Below the pieces are notes generated by a model. The model was given only the letters and a program-made list of their open reading frames with translations, searched no databases and was not told the origin of the DNA. Both the position numbers and the translations under genes were made by a program. From NCBI GenBank assembly GCA_903837495.1, contig CAILUT010000056.1, forward strand, positions 1-64,000: a stretch of DNA of 64,000 nt, written 5' to 3'. This stretch comes from an uncultured Flavobacteriales bacterium (GTDB lineage: Bacteria > Bacteroidota > Bacteroidia > CAIKAF01). Shown here in pieces: positions 52,883 to 61,499 of the stretch; the first letter of the stretch is position 1; every line of letters begins with the position of its first letter.

Positions 52883-54058
52883 TTAGTGTTGGGCGTTTTT
52901 TTGCGTTTTTAGGTCGAGCGAACTGGCTCGAAGTATGGCAGCTTTTCCAAAGCGGTTGCGCAGTTCGTCCATCGCTTGGTATAGCTTCTGCTGTGGGGCG
53001 GGGTTGTCGAACAAGGAGAGTAGAGGAGGGGCCGAAACCCAGCCACTGAGGCGGAGTCCGATAAGCCGTACTCGGCTGCGCCGAACAAACAAGAGCTTGA
53101 GCAGTTCGCCTGCAGTTTGAATGAGTGCTTGGTCGGCACAAGTAAAGGCGGTTTTTCGTTGCTTGGTATGGGTTTGAAAATCGGAGTAGCGGATTTTCAC
53201 CGAAATTTCGCTGCACATGCGGTTTCGTTCCCGAAGCTCTTGCCCCAGCCGTTCTGCCATACCAACGAGGTGCCGCCGCAACTCCGATGGGTCGGCCAGG
53301 TCTTGATCAAATGTGATTTCGGCACTCATGGATTTTTGCTCTCGGTAGGGCGTAACCGGCATGGGGTCGATGCCCCGGGCTTTTTGACCCAGTTCTATGC
53401 CCTGCTTGCCGAAGGCCTGCCCCATCCAATGAAGCGGGATTTGTTGTAGCCGCTCAATTTGAACGATGCCCATGTTTTCGAGTTTGGAGGTAATAACGGG
53501 GCCGGCCATGGGAATGCTGCGTACAGGCAGGGGAGATAAGAACGGAATTTCTTGGCCTTGGGGAACCGTTTTGCTGCCGCTGGGTTTGGCCTGCCCAGTG
53601 GCAATTTTTGATACGGTTTTGTTGATGGACATGCCAAAGGAAACGGGTAGGCCTAGTTCTTGAATCATAGACTGCCTAAGTTCTTGGGCGTATTGTACAC
53701 CCCCAAAAAAGCGTTCCATGCCGCTGAGGTCGGCATAAAACTCATCGATAGACGCCTTCTCAAGGCAGGGTAAGCGTTGTTGAAGCAGTTCGGTAATTTC
53801 CTGCGAGGTTCGGGTGTACAAATCCATGTCGCCCCGTAAAATCAAGGCTTCAGGGCATAGCCTGCGGGCAGTAGAAAGCGGCATTCCAGACCGAATGCCC
53901 AAGGCCCTTGCCTCGTAACTGCATGAGGCTACAACGCTGCGTGCCGAGTGCCCCCCAATCAATAAGGGCCTATTTTTAAGGCGGGCATCCCGGCGCTGTT
54001 CTACAGAAACAAAAAAAGAATCCATGTCAATGTGAAGAACCAAAGGTGAAAATGCCAT
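52883..54058 (-). CDS. dinB: DNA polymerase IV (Y family)
   Basis: 391 residues. Palm motifs HIDMDSFFVSVEQ and KASIDEFYADLSG carry the metal-binding carboxylates (DEFY instead of the usual DEAY/DEVY); the thumb helix-hairpin-helix (LENMGIVQIERLQQIP) and little-finger domain follow (SMSAEITFDQDL). It carries out error-prone synthesis across lesions. The gene is divergent from a LexA-like regulator, with 127 bp between start codons, a pairing that suggests damage-controlled expression. Confidence 0.95.
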   Translation of the reverse strand: MAFSPLVLHIDMDSFFVSVEQRRDARLKNRPLLIGGHSARSVVASCSYEARALGIRSGMPLSTARRLCPEALILRGDMDLYTRTSQEITELLQQRLPCLEKASIDEFYADLSGMERFFGGVQYAQELRQSMIQELGLPVSFGMSINKTVSKIATGQAKPSGSKTVPQGQEIPFLSPLPVRSIPMAGPVITSKLENMGIVQIERLQQIPLHWMGQAFGKQGIELGQKARGIDPMPVTPYREQKSMSAEITFDQDLADPSELRRHLVGMAERLGQELRERNRMCSEISVKIRYSDFQTHTKQRKTAFTCADQALIQTAGELLKLLFVRRSRVRLIGLRLSGWVSAPPLLSLFDNPAPQQKLYQAMDELRNRFGKAAILRASSLDLKTQKNAQH

Positions 54059-54099
54059 AAAAACTGTCTTTTTAACGACAACAATTTAAACAAATTTGC

Positions 54100-54120
54100 G
54101 TATGTTTGTAGTCGGCATAC
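54100..54120. promoter_or_regulatory. -7 box and inverted repeat in the dinB / regulator gap
   Basis: TATGTTTG at 54101-54108 is a perfect -7 box for the regulator gene. The inverted repeat GTATG-N11-CATAC (54100-54104 and 54116-54120) overlaps it, and AATTT-AAAC-AAATT lies at 54083-54096. Either could be an autorepressor operator; no experiment supports this. Confidence 0.4.
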
Positions 54121-54185
54121 AGCTTTTTTGTCCTTTGCTCTGTTGTTTGCCCGGCTTTATTTTCTCTAACCAACACCGAAGTATC

Positions 54186-54992
54186 ATGGAAACACATTTG
54201 GCCGACAACCTGAAGTTTTTGCGGCAAAACCGAAAGCAGTCTCAAGAGGCCTTGGCCGCCATTTTAGAAGTAAAGCGCACCACCTACAGCGCATATGAAC
54301 TGGGCAAGGCCGAGCCAAATTTAACGACCTTATTAAAAATCGCAGAATGGGCTCAACTAAGCTCCGATTATCTAATATCTAGGGCCTTGCGCCACACCTT
54401 GCCTTCTACGATAGCCGAATGGCAGGGTTCGTATCGGGCCGATGTGCGTGGTAAAAACATTCGGATATTGACGGTTCGAGAGGTGGATCCGGAGTTGGCG
54501 GGGCCTTCTTTTGATGCGGTGAAAACCACCGCCAGTGCCGGATACACGGCAGGGTACGCCGACCAAGAATTCATTCAAGCGCTGCCAACCTTTCGTATGC
54601 CGTTCTTGCGGCGCAGGCTGAATGGGCGGACCTTCCAGATTAAAGGCGACAGCATGCCGCCCGCCCCAGATGGGTCGTGGGTGGCCGGAACCCATTTGCT
54701 AGATTGGACCCTGATTCGCAGCGGAATGCCTTATATTGTGGTAACCCGTGAGCATGGAATCGTATTTAAGTTGGTCGAAAACAAACTCAACGAGGGGGGC
54801 TTTCTGCGTTTGTCTTCAACCAATGCCTTTTATAAGCCCTTCGATGTTCCCAGCCATGAAATCGTTGAAGTGTGGGAATTTAGCTTTTATATTACCGAGG
54901 AATTTTGCCCACAAGACGACCCCGCCCAGGCCATCAACCAAGCCGTACGTATGCTGCAAATTGAAGTGGAAAACCTAAAGTCCAAAGCTTAA
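54186..54992 (+). CDS. LexA-like transcriptional repressor (XRE HTH + S24 peptidase)
   Basis: 268 residues from the ATG at 54186; upstream in-frame codons give a Cys-rich extension over the promoter and are rejected. XRE-type helix-turn-helix at about 5-60 (KFLRQNRKQSQEALAAILEVKRTTYSAYE type), a hinge with an Ala-Gly site (TASAGYTAGYAD) near 120, and an S24/LexA peptidase domain with the Ser-Lys dyad Ser156 (KGDSMPP) and Lys195 (VFKLVE). Spacing of the dyad (39) is close to LexA (37). Inference: self-cleaving repressor of dinB and itself during DNA damage; RecA dependence is untested. Confidence 0.85.
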   Translation: METHLADNLKFLRQNRKQSQEALAAILEVKRTTYSAYELGKAEPNLTTLLKIAEWAQLSSDYLISRALRHTLPSTIAEWQGSYRADVRGKNIRILTVREVDPELAGPSFDAVKTTASAGYTAGYADQEFIQALPTFRMPFLRRRLNGRTFQIKGDSMPPAPDGSWVAGTHLLDWTLIRSGMPYIVVTREHGIVFKLVENKLNEGGFLRLSSTNAFYKPFDVPSHEIVEVWEFSFYITEEFCPQDDPAQAINQAVRMLQIEVENLKSKA

Positions 54993-55040
54993 AACGCCTT
55001 TTTTTTGCAAAGCACCGTGTAAAATGTGTGATGCAATTGT

Positions 55041-55048
55041 TATCTTTA
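55041..55048 (+). promoter_or_regulatory. Probable -7 box of the GEVED / beta-helix gene
   Basis: TATCTTTA, seven of eight matches to TAnnTTTG, 67 bases before the chosen ATG at 55116. Confidence 0.45.
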
Positions 55049-55115
55049 CGTTAGGAATAGGTGAGGTCTTATGCCATGCATCTATTCCCTGCACCTTAAA
55101 TTAGATCCCATTTTT

Positions 55116-58100
55116 ATGAAAACAATCCGTACTCTCTTACGTGCTTTTGCAGGAAAAGTAGCCCTGGTTGGCGGGCTTTTGTTTGCAGGCGGAACCCTGC
55201 AAGCCCAGTATTGCGTTCCAGCCGGCAATTGCTCATTTGGCGATGAAATTCAAAACTTCACCCTTAACACCATCAACAATACTTCGGTGTGTGCCGGTGG
55301 CTATTCTGATTTTAGCGGCAGCATTAGCACCACGCTGAATGCCGGAGTGCCCTATCCGTACTCAGCCTTATTCGGCTACTCTAATCAAGGCTTGGGATTG
55401 TGGTTGGATATAAATCAAGACGGCGATTTTGACGATGCTGGCGAGTTTGTGTCCTCTGTCCCCTTTGTGACGGGTTCTTTTTCTGGCAGCGGTTCTTTAA
55501 CCATTCCAGGTTCCGTCAATTCTGGCACCTATCGGTTGCGGGTTCGGAACTGGTGGAACAACAACTTTACTGGCTTGGCTGGTGAATCATGCCAGGCGGT
55601 AAGTTATGGAGAAACGGAAGATTACACCGTGGTTGTGGTGAACAACAACTGCACTGCTCCGCCCACTCCAGGCACAGCCAATGCACCTGCTTCGGTGTGT
55701 TCAGGAGTGAATTTTAACGTAACCCTTAGCGGCAACTCGATTGGAAACGGACAAACCTATCAGTGGCAGTCTTCCACCAATGGAAGCACTTGGGCCGATA
55801 TTCTGGGTGCCAACAACATCAGCATGACCACCTCGGCCAACGTTCCCACGTACTACCGTTGCGTGGTTACCTGTTCGGGCCAATCCGATACATCCACGGT
55901 TGATTTTTTAGCCACCATTATCCCTTCCAACATTTGCAACGCCTGTGTTTCTTCCGCTTCTTTTAATGGAGACACCTATTTAGAAGGAGTTCAGCTGGGC
56001 AGCATCAACGCCATAAGCACCGCATGTGCCAACTACACGAACAACACCAACCTTTCGACCCTTGTGATTAAAGGCGGCAATTATACCGGCAGCATTATAC
56101 ATGGCGATTGCGATGGGGGGGGAACCTACACCCGTGGGGTTATGGTTTGGGCCGATTGGAATGCCAATGGCGATTTTACCGATCCAGGCGAGCAACTCAT
56201 GTCGATTACTTCTCCCGGAACCGCAAGCCAAGCCGAAGTCTTGAGCTTTACCGTTCCAGTCAACGCCGCCAATGGCCCCATTTTGATGCGCGTAATTGCC
56301 TCAGAAGACGGAGTTACAACGCCCTCATGCGGCACCTATGGCTACGGGGAAACCGAAGATTATGTGTTGATTGTGGCCGATCCCCCCTACAACGATGCCG
56401 GCATTGCTCAACTTATTTCGCCCTCCTCCAGCCTGTGTTTTGTTTCTGACACCATTCGGGTGCGCCTAGAGAACGTAGGGCAGGTTGCTCTTACCACTTG
56501 CCAATTCAACGTAACGGTAAACAACAGTGCCGTTCAAACCTTTAACTGGACAGGCAACATTGGTCCCAACACCGCTCAAAACGTATTTGTTGGCAGCACC
56601 GTTTTGAACGATGGCGATTTCTTGAAAATTTGGACAAGTTTGCCAAACGGCGTTCAAGATTCCTTGAACTTCAATGACACCCTGCAGCAGAATGTGTACC
56701 AGTCTATGGCAGGCACATATACCATTGGAGGAAGCAATCCAAACTTCAACACCATCAACGATGCCTTAACTGCTCTTCAAGTTCGGGGAGCTTGCAGCGA
56801 TGTTGCCTTGAACATCCGCTCAGGAACCTACACCGAACAAATGAAACTAGAAACATTCACCGGCAACAGCGCAGTGAATGTGGTTTTGCAGTCGGAAGCC
56901 CTCGATGCCGATTCCGTACGCATTCAATTTTCCTCTACCTCCTTGGCCGGAAACTACGTGGCTTGGTTTGAAGACGTTGAGAACTTTAGCATCAATGAAG
57001 TAACCCTAGCGGCTACCGGCTTTACCTTTTCTACCTCGGTATTGTTGAGTGGAGCAGGCCGCGACAACAGCATCCGAAATTCAAGAATCATAGGCGATAC
57101 CACAGCGAGCTTCGACAGCAACAATTCCTTTAACATCAAATCGCTGGTTGACAACGACAACAACTTTAGCCTGTTGAACAACACCATTTGGGGTGGTTCT
57201 AGGGCGGTAAGTTTGTCGGGAACTTCTGCGGCCGATCCTGAAAGGGGAATCCGAATCATCGGCAATACCATCGATAAATACCATTTTGTGGGTATTGGCT
57301 TGTTCAATCAAGAAAATCCTGTGATAGAAAACAACACCATACTTTCACGCAGCAGCAATGCCAATGTGTTCCGTATTTATTTGAATACCGTGTACAATGG
57401 GTGTACGGTGAGCGGCAACCAAATTGGCGGCAACAACGGTGGATTTGGCATCAACATAGACGGCGTTAGCGGCAGCCTAACCAACTCGGCTGTTGTTTCA
57501 AACAATTTTATCCGAATGGGAGATACCCTAAGCGCACAAAATTCCGAAGCCATTTTCATTCAAAACGGTTCTAGCCTGTTGAATGTGTACCACAACAGCG
57601 TGGCCGTTTACTCTCAAACTGTTGCCTCGGCCGGTTTAACCATTGGTGTTGGTGCCAACGTTGACATCAACATCAAAAACAACATCATTGCCCATTATGG
57701 ACAAGGGGCTGCCTACGAAATTGATGGTTCGTTGAGCATTGCTTCTTCCAACCACAACGACCTGTATGTAGCCAACGGTCCTTTGGCCCGCTATGCCGGT
57801 ACTGCCCATGCCGATTTGGCTGCCTACAATGCCGCCACTGGCCACGATGCGAATTCCATTTCGGTGGATCCGATGTTTGGTGGATTAGATATGCATACCT
57901 GTCTAGTTGATTTTGACAACACCGGTATTGGTGTTGGCGTGGTTTCAGATATTGATGGAGATACCCGCAATTCGGCGACACCCGATATGGGGGCTGACGA
58001 GTTTGTGCTACCTGCCACCTTTACCTTGGGCAACGACATCTATAAGTGCTCTTCAGACAGCGTAATGTTGGGCGCCGAGGTCATTCTAAATGGAACCTAT

Positions 58101-58721
58101 TATTGGAGCACCTTTAGCAATGACCCCAGCATTTATGTGAGTGCTCCGGGCGAGTATAGCTTAACATTGGTGAGCAGCTGTGGAACCGTGGACGACTCCA
58201 TTGAGGTGTTTAACATTGCAGCTCCGGTTGCCAATTTCACCAACATCAACAGCTTCTACACCTATGTATTTACCAATACATCGACCAACGCGACCTCGTA
58301 CAGCTGGGATTTTGGCGATGGAAACACATCGACCGATGCGAATCCGTTGCACATTTACGCGGCCGATGGAACCTACACCATAACCTTAACTGCTACCAAT
58401 TCATGCGGAGAAACCAGCACCAAGACCATGCAGGCAACGGTGAATGTAACCTCGATTGAGGAGGCGGGCCTAGCCCACCTTCAGGTGTATCCAAACCCAA
58501 CCTCAGGAACAGCCATTCTGCGCCTTCAAGGCTTAAGCGGCACCGAAGCCAGCCTGCAATTGATGGACTTGACTGGAAGGGTTTTGATGGCCAAGCAGAT
58601 TTCTGGAACCTCAGAGGGCATTGAAGCTGCATTGAACCTGAGCAAATATGCTGCAGGCGTGTATTTGGTTCAGATACAAAGCGGAGATTATTCGGCCGTA
58701 CGCCGCATCGTACGGAAGTAA
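55116..58721 (+). CDS. Surface protein with GEVED, Ig-like, parallel beta-helix and PKD domains, T9SS cargo
   Basis: 1,201 residues from the ATG at 55116, where a regular signal peptide starts (MKTIRTLLRAF...TLQAQ). Order: GEVED domain at about 45-180 (LWLDINQDGDFDDAGEF, YGETEDYTVVV); Ig-like unit to about 280; second GEVED to about 420 (WADWNANGDFTDPGEQ, YGETEDYVLIV); CARDB-like unit to about 535; a right-handed parallel beta-helix at about 540-960 (NNTI, NFIRM, VYHNSVAV rungs) as in pectate-lyase-like proteins; PKD near 1045-1110 (YSWDFGDGN); and type A T9SS sorting domain (VYPNPTSGTA) at the end. No catalytic residues are evident in the helix, so polysaccharide binding or breakdown is only a possibility. 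Confidence 0.92.
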   Translation: MKTIRTLLRAFAGKVALVGGLLFAGGTLQAQYCVPAGNCSFGDEIQNFTLNTINNTSVCAGGYSDFSGSISTTLNAGVPYPYSALFGYSNQGLGLWLDINQDGDFDDAGEFVSSVPFVTGSFSGSGSLTIPGSVNSGTYRLRVRNWWNNNFTGLAGESCQAVSYGETEDYTVVVVNNNCTAPPTPGTANAPASVCSGVNFNVTLSGNSIGNGQTYQWQSSTNGSTWADILGANNISMTTSANVPTYYRCVVTCSGQSDTSTVDFLATIIPSNICNACVSSASFNGDTYLEGVQLGSINAISTACANYTNNTNLSTLVIKGGNYTGSIIHGDCDGGGTYTRGVMVWADWNANGDFTDPGEQLMSITSPGTASQAEVLSFTVPVNAANGPILMRVIASEDGVTTPSCGTYGYGETEDYVLIVADPPYNDAGIAQLISPSSSLCFVSDTIRVRLENVGQVALTTCQFNVTVNNSAVQTFNWTGNIGPNTAQNVFVGSTVLNDGDFLKIWTSLPNGVQDSLNFNDTLQQNVYQSMAGTYTIGGSNPNFNTINDALTALQVRGACSDVALNIRSGTYTEQMKLETFTGNSAVNVVLQSEALDADSVRIQFSSTSLAGNYVAWFEDVENFSINEVTLAATGFTFSTSVLLSGAGRDNSIRNSRIIGDTTASFDSNNSFNIKSLVDNDNNFSLLNNTIWGGSRAVSLSGTSAADPERGIRIIGNTIDKYHFVGIGLFNQENPVIENNTILSRSSNANVFRIYLNTVYNGCTVSGNQIGGNNGGFGINIDGVSGSLTNSAVVSNNFIRMGDTLSAQNSEAIFIQNGSSLLNVYHNSVAVYSQTVASAGLTIGVGANVDINIKNNIIAHYGQGAAYEIDGSLSIASSNHNDLYVANGPLARYAGTAHADLAAYNAATGHDANSISVDPMFGGLDMHTCLVDFDNTGIGVGVVSDIDGDTRNSATPDMGADEFVLPATFTLGNDIYKCSSDSVMLGAEVILNGTYYWSTFSNDPSIYVSAPGEYSLTLVSSCGTVDDSIEVFNIAAPVANFTNINSFYTYVFTNTSTNATSYSWDFGDGNTSTDANPLHIYAADGTYTITLTATNSCGETSTKTMQATVNVTSIEEAGLAHLQVYPNPTSGTAILRLQGLSGTEASLQLMDLTGRVLMAKQISGTSEGIEAALNLSKYAAGVYLVQIQSGDYSAVRRIVRK

Positions 58722-58739
58722 TACAACAGAAACGATTGG

Positions 58740-58776
58740 AAGGGCAAGCCGCACAAGCGGTTTGCCCTTTTTTATT
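58740..58776 (+). terminator. Terminator of the GEVED / beta-helix gene
   Basis: A 13-bp stem (AAGGGCAAGCCGC with GCGGTTTGCCCTT, one G.U), an ACAA loop and a T-rich tail, 18 bases after the stop. Confidence 0.9.
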
Positions 58777-58808
58777 TTTTAAAATCGCTTTTGGTGGTGG
58801 ATGGCTTT

Positions 58809-58948
58809 GCGGCCCGGATGGAGCCGGCACCGCGGGCGGCCCTTGGGCCGCAGTGCGGAGCAGGGTGGGGGCGACCAGGGGGAGCCACCACACGGCCCGC
58901 ACTGCCCCAAGGGCCAACCAAGGTACAGGCGACAGCCGGAATAGCCGC
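58809..58948 (+). repeat. 140-nt structured element, copy E (divergent)
   Basis: Most diverged in sequence, but the same structure. Outer stem GCGGC-CCGG with CCGG-AATA-GCCGC; internal loop ATGGA / GACAG where the family has ATTGA / GAAAG, a compensated U-A to G-C change; next GCC / GGC instead of ACC / GGT. Arms GGCCCTTGGGCCGCAGTGCG and CGCACTGCCCCAAGGGCC. Core GGGGGCGACCAGGGGGAGCC at 58867-58886. Confidence 0.8.
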
Positions 58949-58993
58949 CCCAAAAAACCATGATTTCTGCCTTATTCCTGTCTTTTCTTCTTT

Positions 58994-59023
58994 TTGGCCG
59001 ATTGAAAAAAGAATGTAAATTTG
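58994..59023 (+). promoter_or_regulatory. Promoter of the 495-residue helical protein gene
   Basis: TTG at 58994-58996, 19-base spacer, TAAATTTG (perfect TAnnTTTG) at 59016-59023, 19 bases before the ATG. Confidence 0.65.
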
Positions 59024-59042
59024 ATAACATTAACTCCATGTT

Positions 59043-60530
59043 ATGCCCAAACGGGACAAGCTTTTTCAGCTGGTGCGCTCGCTGACCAAAACCGAAAAAC
59101 GGTATTTTAGTATTTACACCCAGCTGCATGCCAAGAGCGAGAACAACGACTATTTAAAATTGTTTCGGGAACTTGAGCGGCAAGAAACCCTAGACGAAAG
59201 CCGCATAAAACAAAATTTGGCCGGGGAGCGGTTGTTGGACCATTATGCGGTAACCAAAAGCTACTTGTACGATTTGATTTTAAAGGCCATGCGTTCGTAC
59301 AGCAAGCATTCGGAAGACAAGCGTGTGCTGGACCTGATTCAGGATGTAGAATTTTTGAGCAGCAAAGGGATTTTTGACCAAGCCATGCAGCTGTTGCTTA
59401 AGGCCAAAGAAATTGCAGAAGAAAATGGATTGTTGGCCAATTTAGATTTGTTGCTGCATTGGGAAAAGCGCATTCACATGGCTTCTGACTTTGTATTGTT
59501 TGATGAACAGCGATTGCATGCCTTGGGGGCCGAGCAAAGCCAAGTGCAGCTAAAGCGCCGCATGCAAAATCGATTGTGGATAAAAAATGCCATGCTGACG
59601 GGGAAACGCATGGGAAGAAATTACCCTTTTGATCCGCTGCAAGGCATGTCGGAAGAGGAGCAACAGGCCCTGCGAGAAATTCAAGAACATCCGCGGAACC
59701 TATTGCCGGCTTTTTTTATAGAGGTGCAGTCCATGATTTCGCAGGGCCTCTATTCTGAAGCTTTTCAGGCCTTGCATTCCATGAAAAAGGAATGGTTGGA
59801 GCGGGGGTACTACTTGGAGTTTCCCTTGTTGTTTATTCGGATTCAAAAAATGATTTTAGAGGTTCTTTTTGAGCTGGGAAGGACAAAAGAACTCGAATTG
59901 GAACTTCAAACCTTGGGGGTGGATGCAGATTGGGCAAGCCTGAACGACTTTATAGCTGCCTGGGTTCGCAGTACGCCATTGTTTTACTCTGGATACAAAG
60001 CCTTGGTTCAGGGCGATGAATTGCAGCTAAGGCAATTTGCTCAATCCTGGGAACGCCGGCCCATTTTAGATCAACTGTATCCCTTCGGTTATGAAACAAA
60101 GGCCGCCTTTTTTACCGGGTATGTCTTCTTTTTAAAAGGGAAGCATGAAGATGCAGAACAGGAATTTGCTAAAATTTGCCGGGCTCCCGGCGAATGGCCT
60201 TGCTTGCAAACCTTATATGCAGCATGGATTTTTAGATTGGTTTGCCACATTGAAATGGGCAGCTGGAAAAAGGTAGTTCGGGTGGCAGGGCGTTTTAAGG
60301 AACGGGTTCAAAGCGACGCAGAGAACCGCTGTGTGGATTTGGGTTCAGGGCTAGATGCCCTTTGCCGGTGCTTAGATGGTTCCGAATCTTTAGCGGCAAT
60401 AGATCGTTTAAAGCAGGTCGATTTTGAGCACTGCTTTGGGGCTCTGGGCCGCGGCAGTTTGTTTGCGTTGGCCACCCGTGTTTTTTGTGCACTAAACCCA
60501 GTCGATTTGAATCCGTTGGATTGGAAATGA
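59043..60530 (+). CDS. Helical repeat protein of unknown function
   Basis: 495 residues with no signal peptide or membrane segment; cytoplasmic. It opens with a basic helix (MPKRDKLFQLVRSLTKTEKRYF) and continues as helical pairs resembling TPR repeats (GIFDQAMQLLLKAKEIAEENG, LYSEAFQALHSMKKEW, GKHEDAEQEFAKI). I recognise no named family. It has its own promoter, lies 95 bases after element E, and is followed 34 bases later by nadK. Possible roles are a scaffold or regulator; sequence gives nothing more. Confidence 0.8.
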   Translation: MPKRDKLFQLVRSLTKTEKRYFSIYTQLHAKSENNDYLKLFRELERQETLDESRIKQNLAGERLLDHYAVTKSYLYDLILKAMRSYSKHSEDKRVLDLIQDVEFLSSKGIFDQAMQLLLKAKEIAEENGLLANLDLLLHWEKRIHMASDFVLFDEQRLHALGAEQSQVQLKRRMQNRLWIKNAMLTGKRMGRNYPFDPLQGMSEEEQQALREIQEHPRNLLPAFFIEVQSMISQGLYSEAFQALHSMKKEWLERGYYLEFPLLFIRIQKMILEVLFELGRTKELELELQTLGVDADWASLNDFIAAWVRSTPLFYSGYKALVQGDELQLRQFAQSWERRPILDQLYPFGYETKAAFFTGYVFFLKGKHEDAEQEFAKICRAPGEWPCLQTLYAAWIFRLVCHIEMGSWKKVVRVAGRFKERVQSDAENRCVDLGSGLDALCRCLDGSESLAAIDRLKQVDFEHCFGALGRGSLFALATRVFCALNPVDLNPLDWK

Positions 60531-60564
60531 AGCGGGCAAGCGGCGTTTTTTCTACTTTTAGGGC

Positions 60565-61437
60565 ATGAAAGTCTTGTTGTTCGGAAAAAGCCTAGGCAAG
60601 GAAGACATCGCCTTGTTGATAAACATGCGGGATTTTTTGTTGAGCCGAAACGTTCAAGTTTACGTTTATAGTCTTTATCAAAGCTACCTACAAGAGCAGC
60701 ACAGCTTAGATTTGGGCTTGCCTCAATTTACGGCGTTGAACCTGCCTTTGGACGCCGATGCATTGATTGGATTGGGTGGAGATGGAACCATGCTGGAAGC
60801 GGCGACAGTGTTGAAAGCAAGCGGCATACCCATGCTGGGCATAAATTTGGGAAGGCTTGGGTTTTTATCGCCCGTTCCCAAGCCTTTGGTTGAACAAGCC
60901 TTGACCTTGTTGACCGAGGGGAATTACAGCATTGAGCATAGGGGCGTTTTGTTGGCCGAGGCCGAGGGTATTCCTGCTGAGGCACAAATGGCCTTGAATG
61001 AAATTACGGTGTTAAAGCGCGACAGTGCTTCTATGATTGAGTTGCGGTGTTTGTTGGATGGGCAGTACTTCAATACTTACCGGTCGGACGGACTTATTGT
61101 ATCTACCCCCACGGGCTCTACCGGGTATTCATTGAGCTGCGGCGGGCCGATTGTTCACCCCTCATCGCCTGTTTTGGTCATTACTCCCATTGCCCCCCAC
61201 AACCTAACCCAGCGCCCTTTTGTGGTGTCAGACGATGCCGTAATTGAGCTGCAATGTTCCTCGCGTACGGGCGATTACCTGCTTAGTTTGGATAGCCGAA
61301 GCCATCGGTTGCCCGACAGTTCAAACATCCGCATTCGAAGGGCAAATTATAAGGTGGGATTCGTACATTTAAAGTCCATGAATTACCTGCAAACCCTGCG
61401 CAATAAATTGCTTTGGGGCCTTGACCCACGAAACTAA
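60565..61437 (+). CDS. nadK: NAD kinase
   Basis: 290 residues, normal length. The GGDGTML motif near residue 70 carries the catalytic Asp; NLGRLGFLSPV, the NEITVLKRDSASMIEL region and the TPTGSTGYSLSCGGPIVHP signature follow. It phosphorylates NAD to NADP. A TACTTTTA box (60553-60560) ends 4 bases before the ATG. In Bacteroidota nadK is commonly found upstream of porG and uppS, as here. Confidence 0.96.
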   Translation: MKVLLFGKSLGKEDIALLINMRDFLLSRNVQVYVYSLYQSYLQEQHSLDLGLPQFTALNLPLDADALIGLGGDGTMLEAATVLKASGIPMLGINLGRLGFLSPVPKPLVEQALTLLTEGNYSIEHRGVLLAEAEGIPAEAQMALNEITVLKRDSASMIELRCLLDGQYFNTYRSDGLIVSTPTGSTGYSLSCGGPIVHPSSPVLVITPIAPHNLTQRPFVVSDDAVIELQCSSRTGDYLLSLDSRSHRLPDSSNIRIRRANYKVGFVHLKSMNYLQTLRNKLLWGLDPRN

Positions 61438-61444
61438 ATCTGGG

Positions 61445-61475
61445 TTGGTTTATTCGATAATGCTTCCTACATTTG
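61445..61475 (+). promoter_or_regulatory. Promoter of the porG-like genes
   Basis: TTG at 61445-61447, 20-base spacer, TACATTTG (perfect TAnnTTTG) at 61468-61475, 24 bases before the ATG. Confidence 0.65.
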
Positions 61476-61499
61476 TAGGGTATACCTATTCCTACTCTT

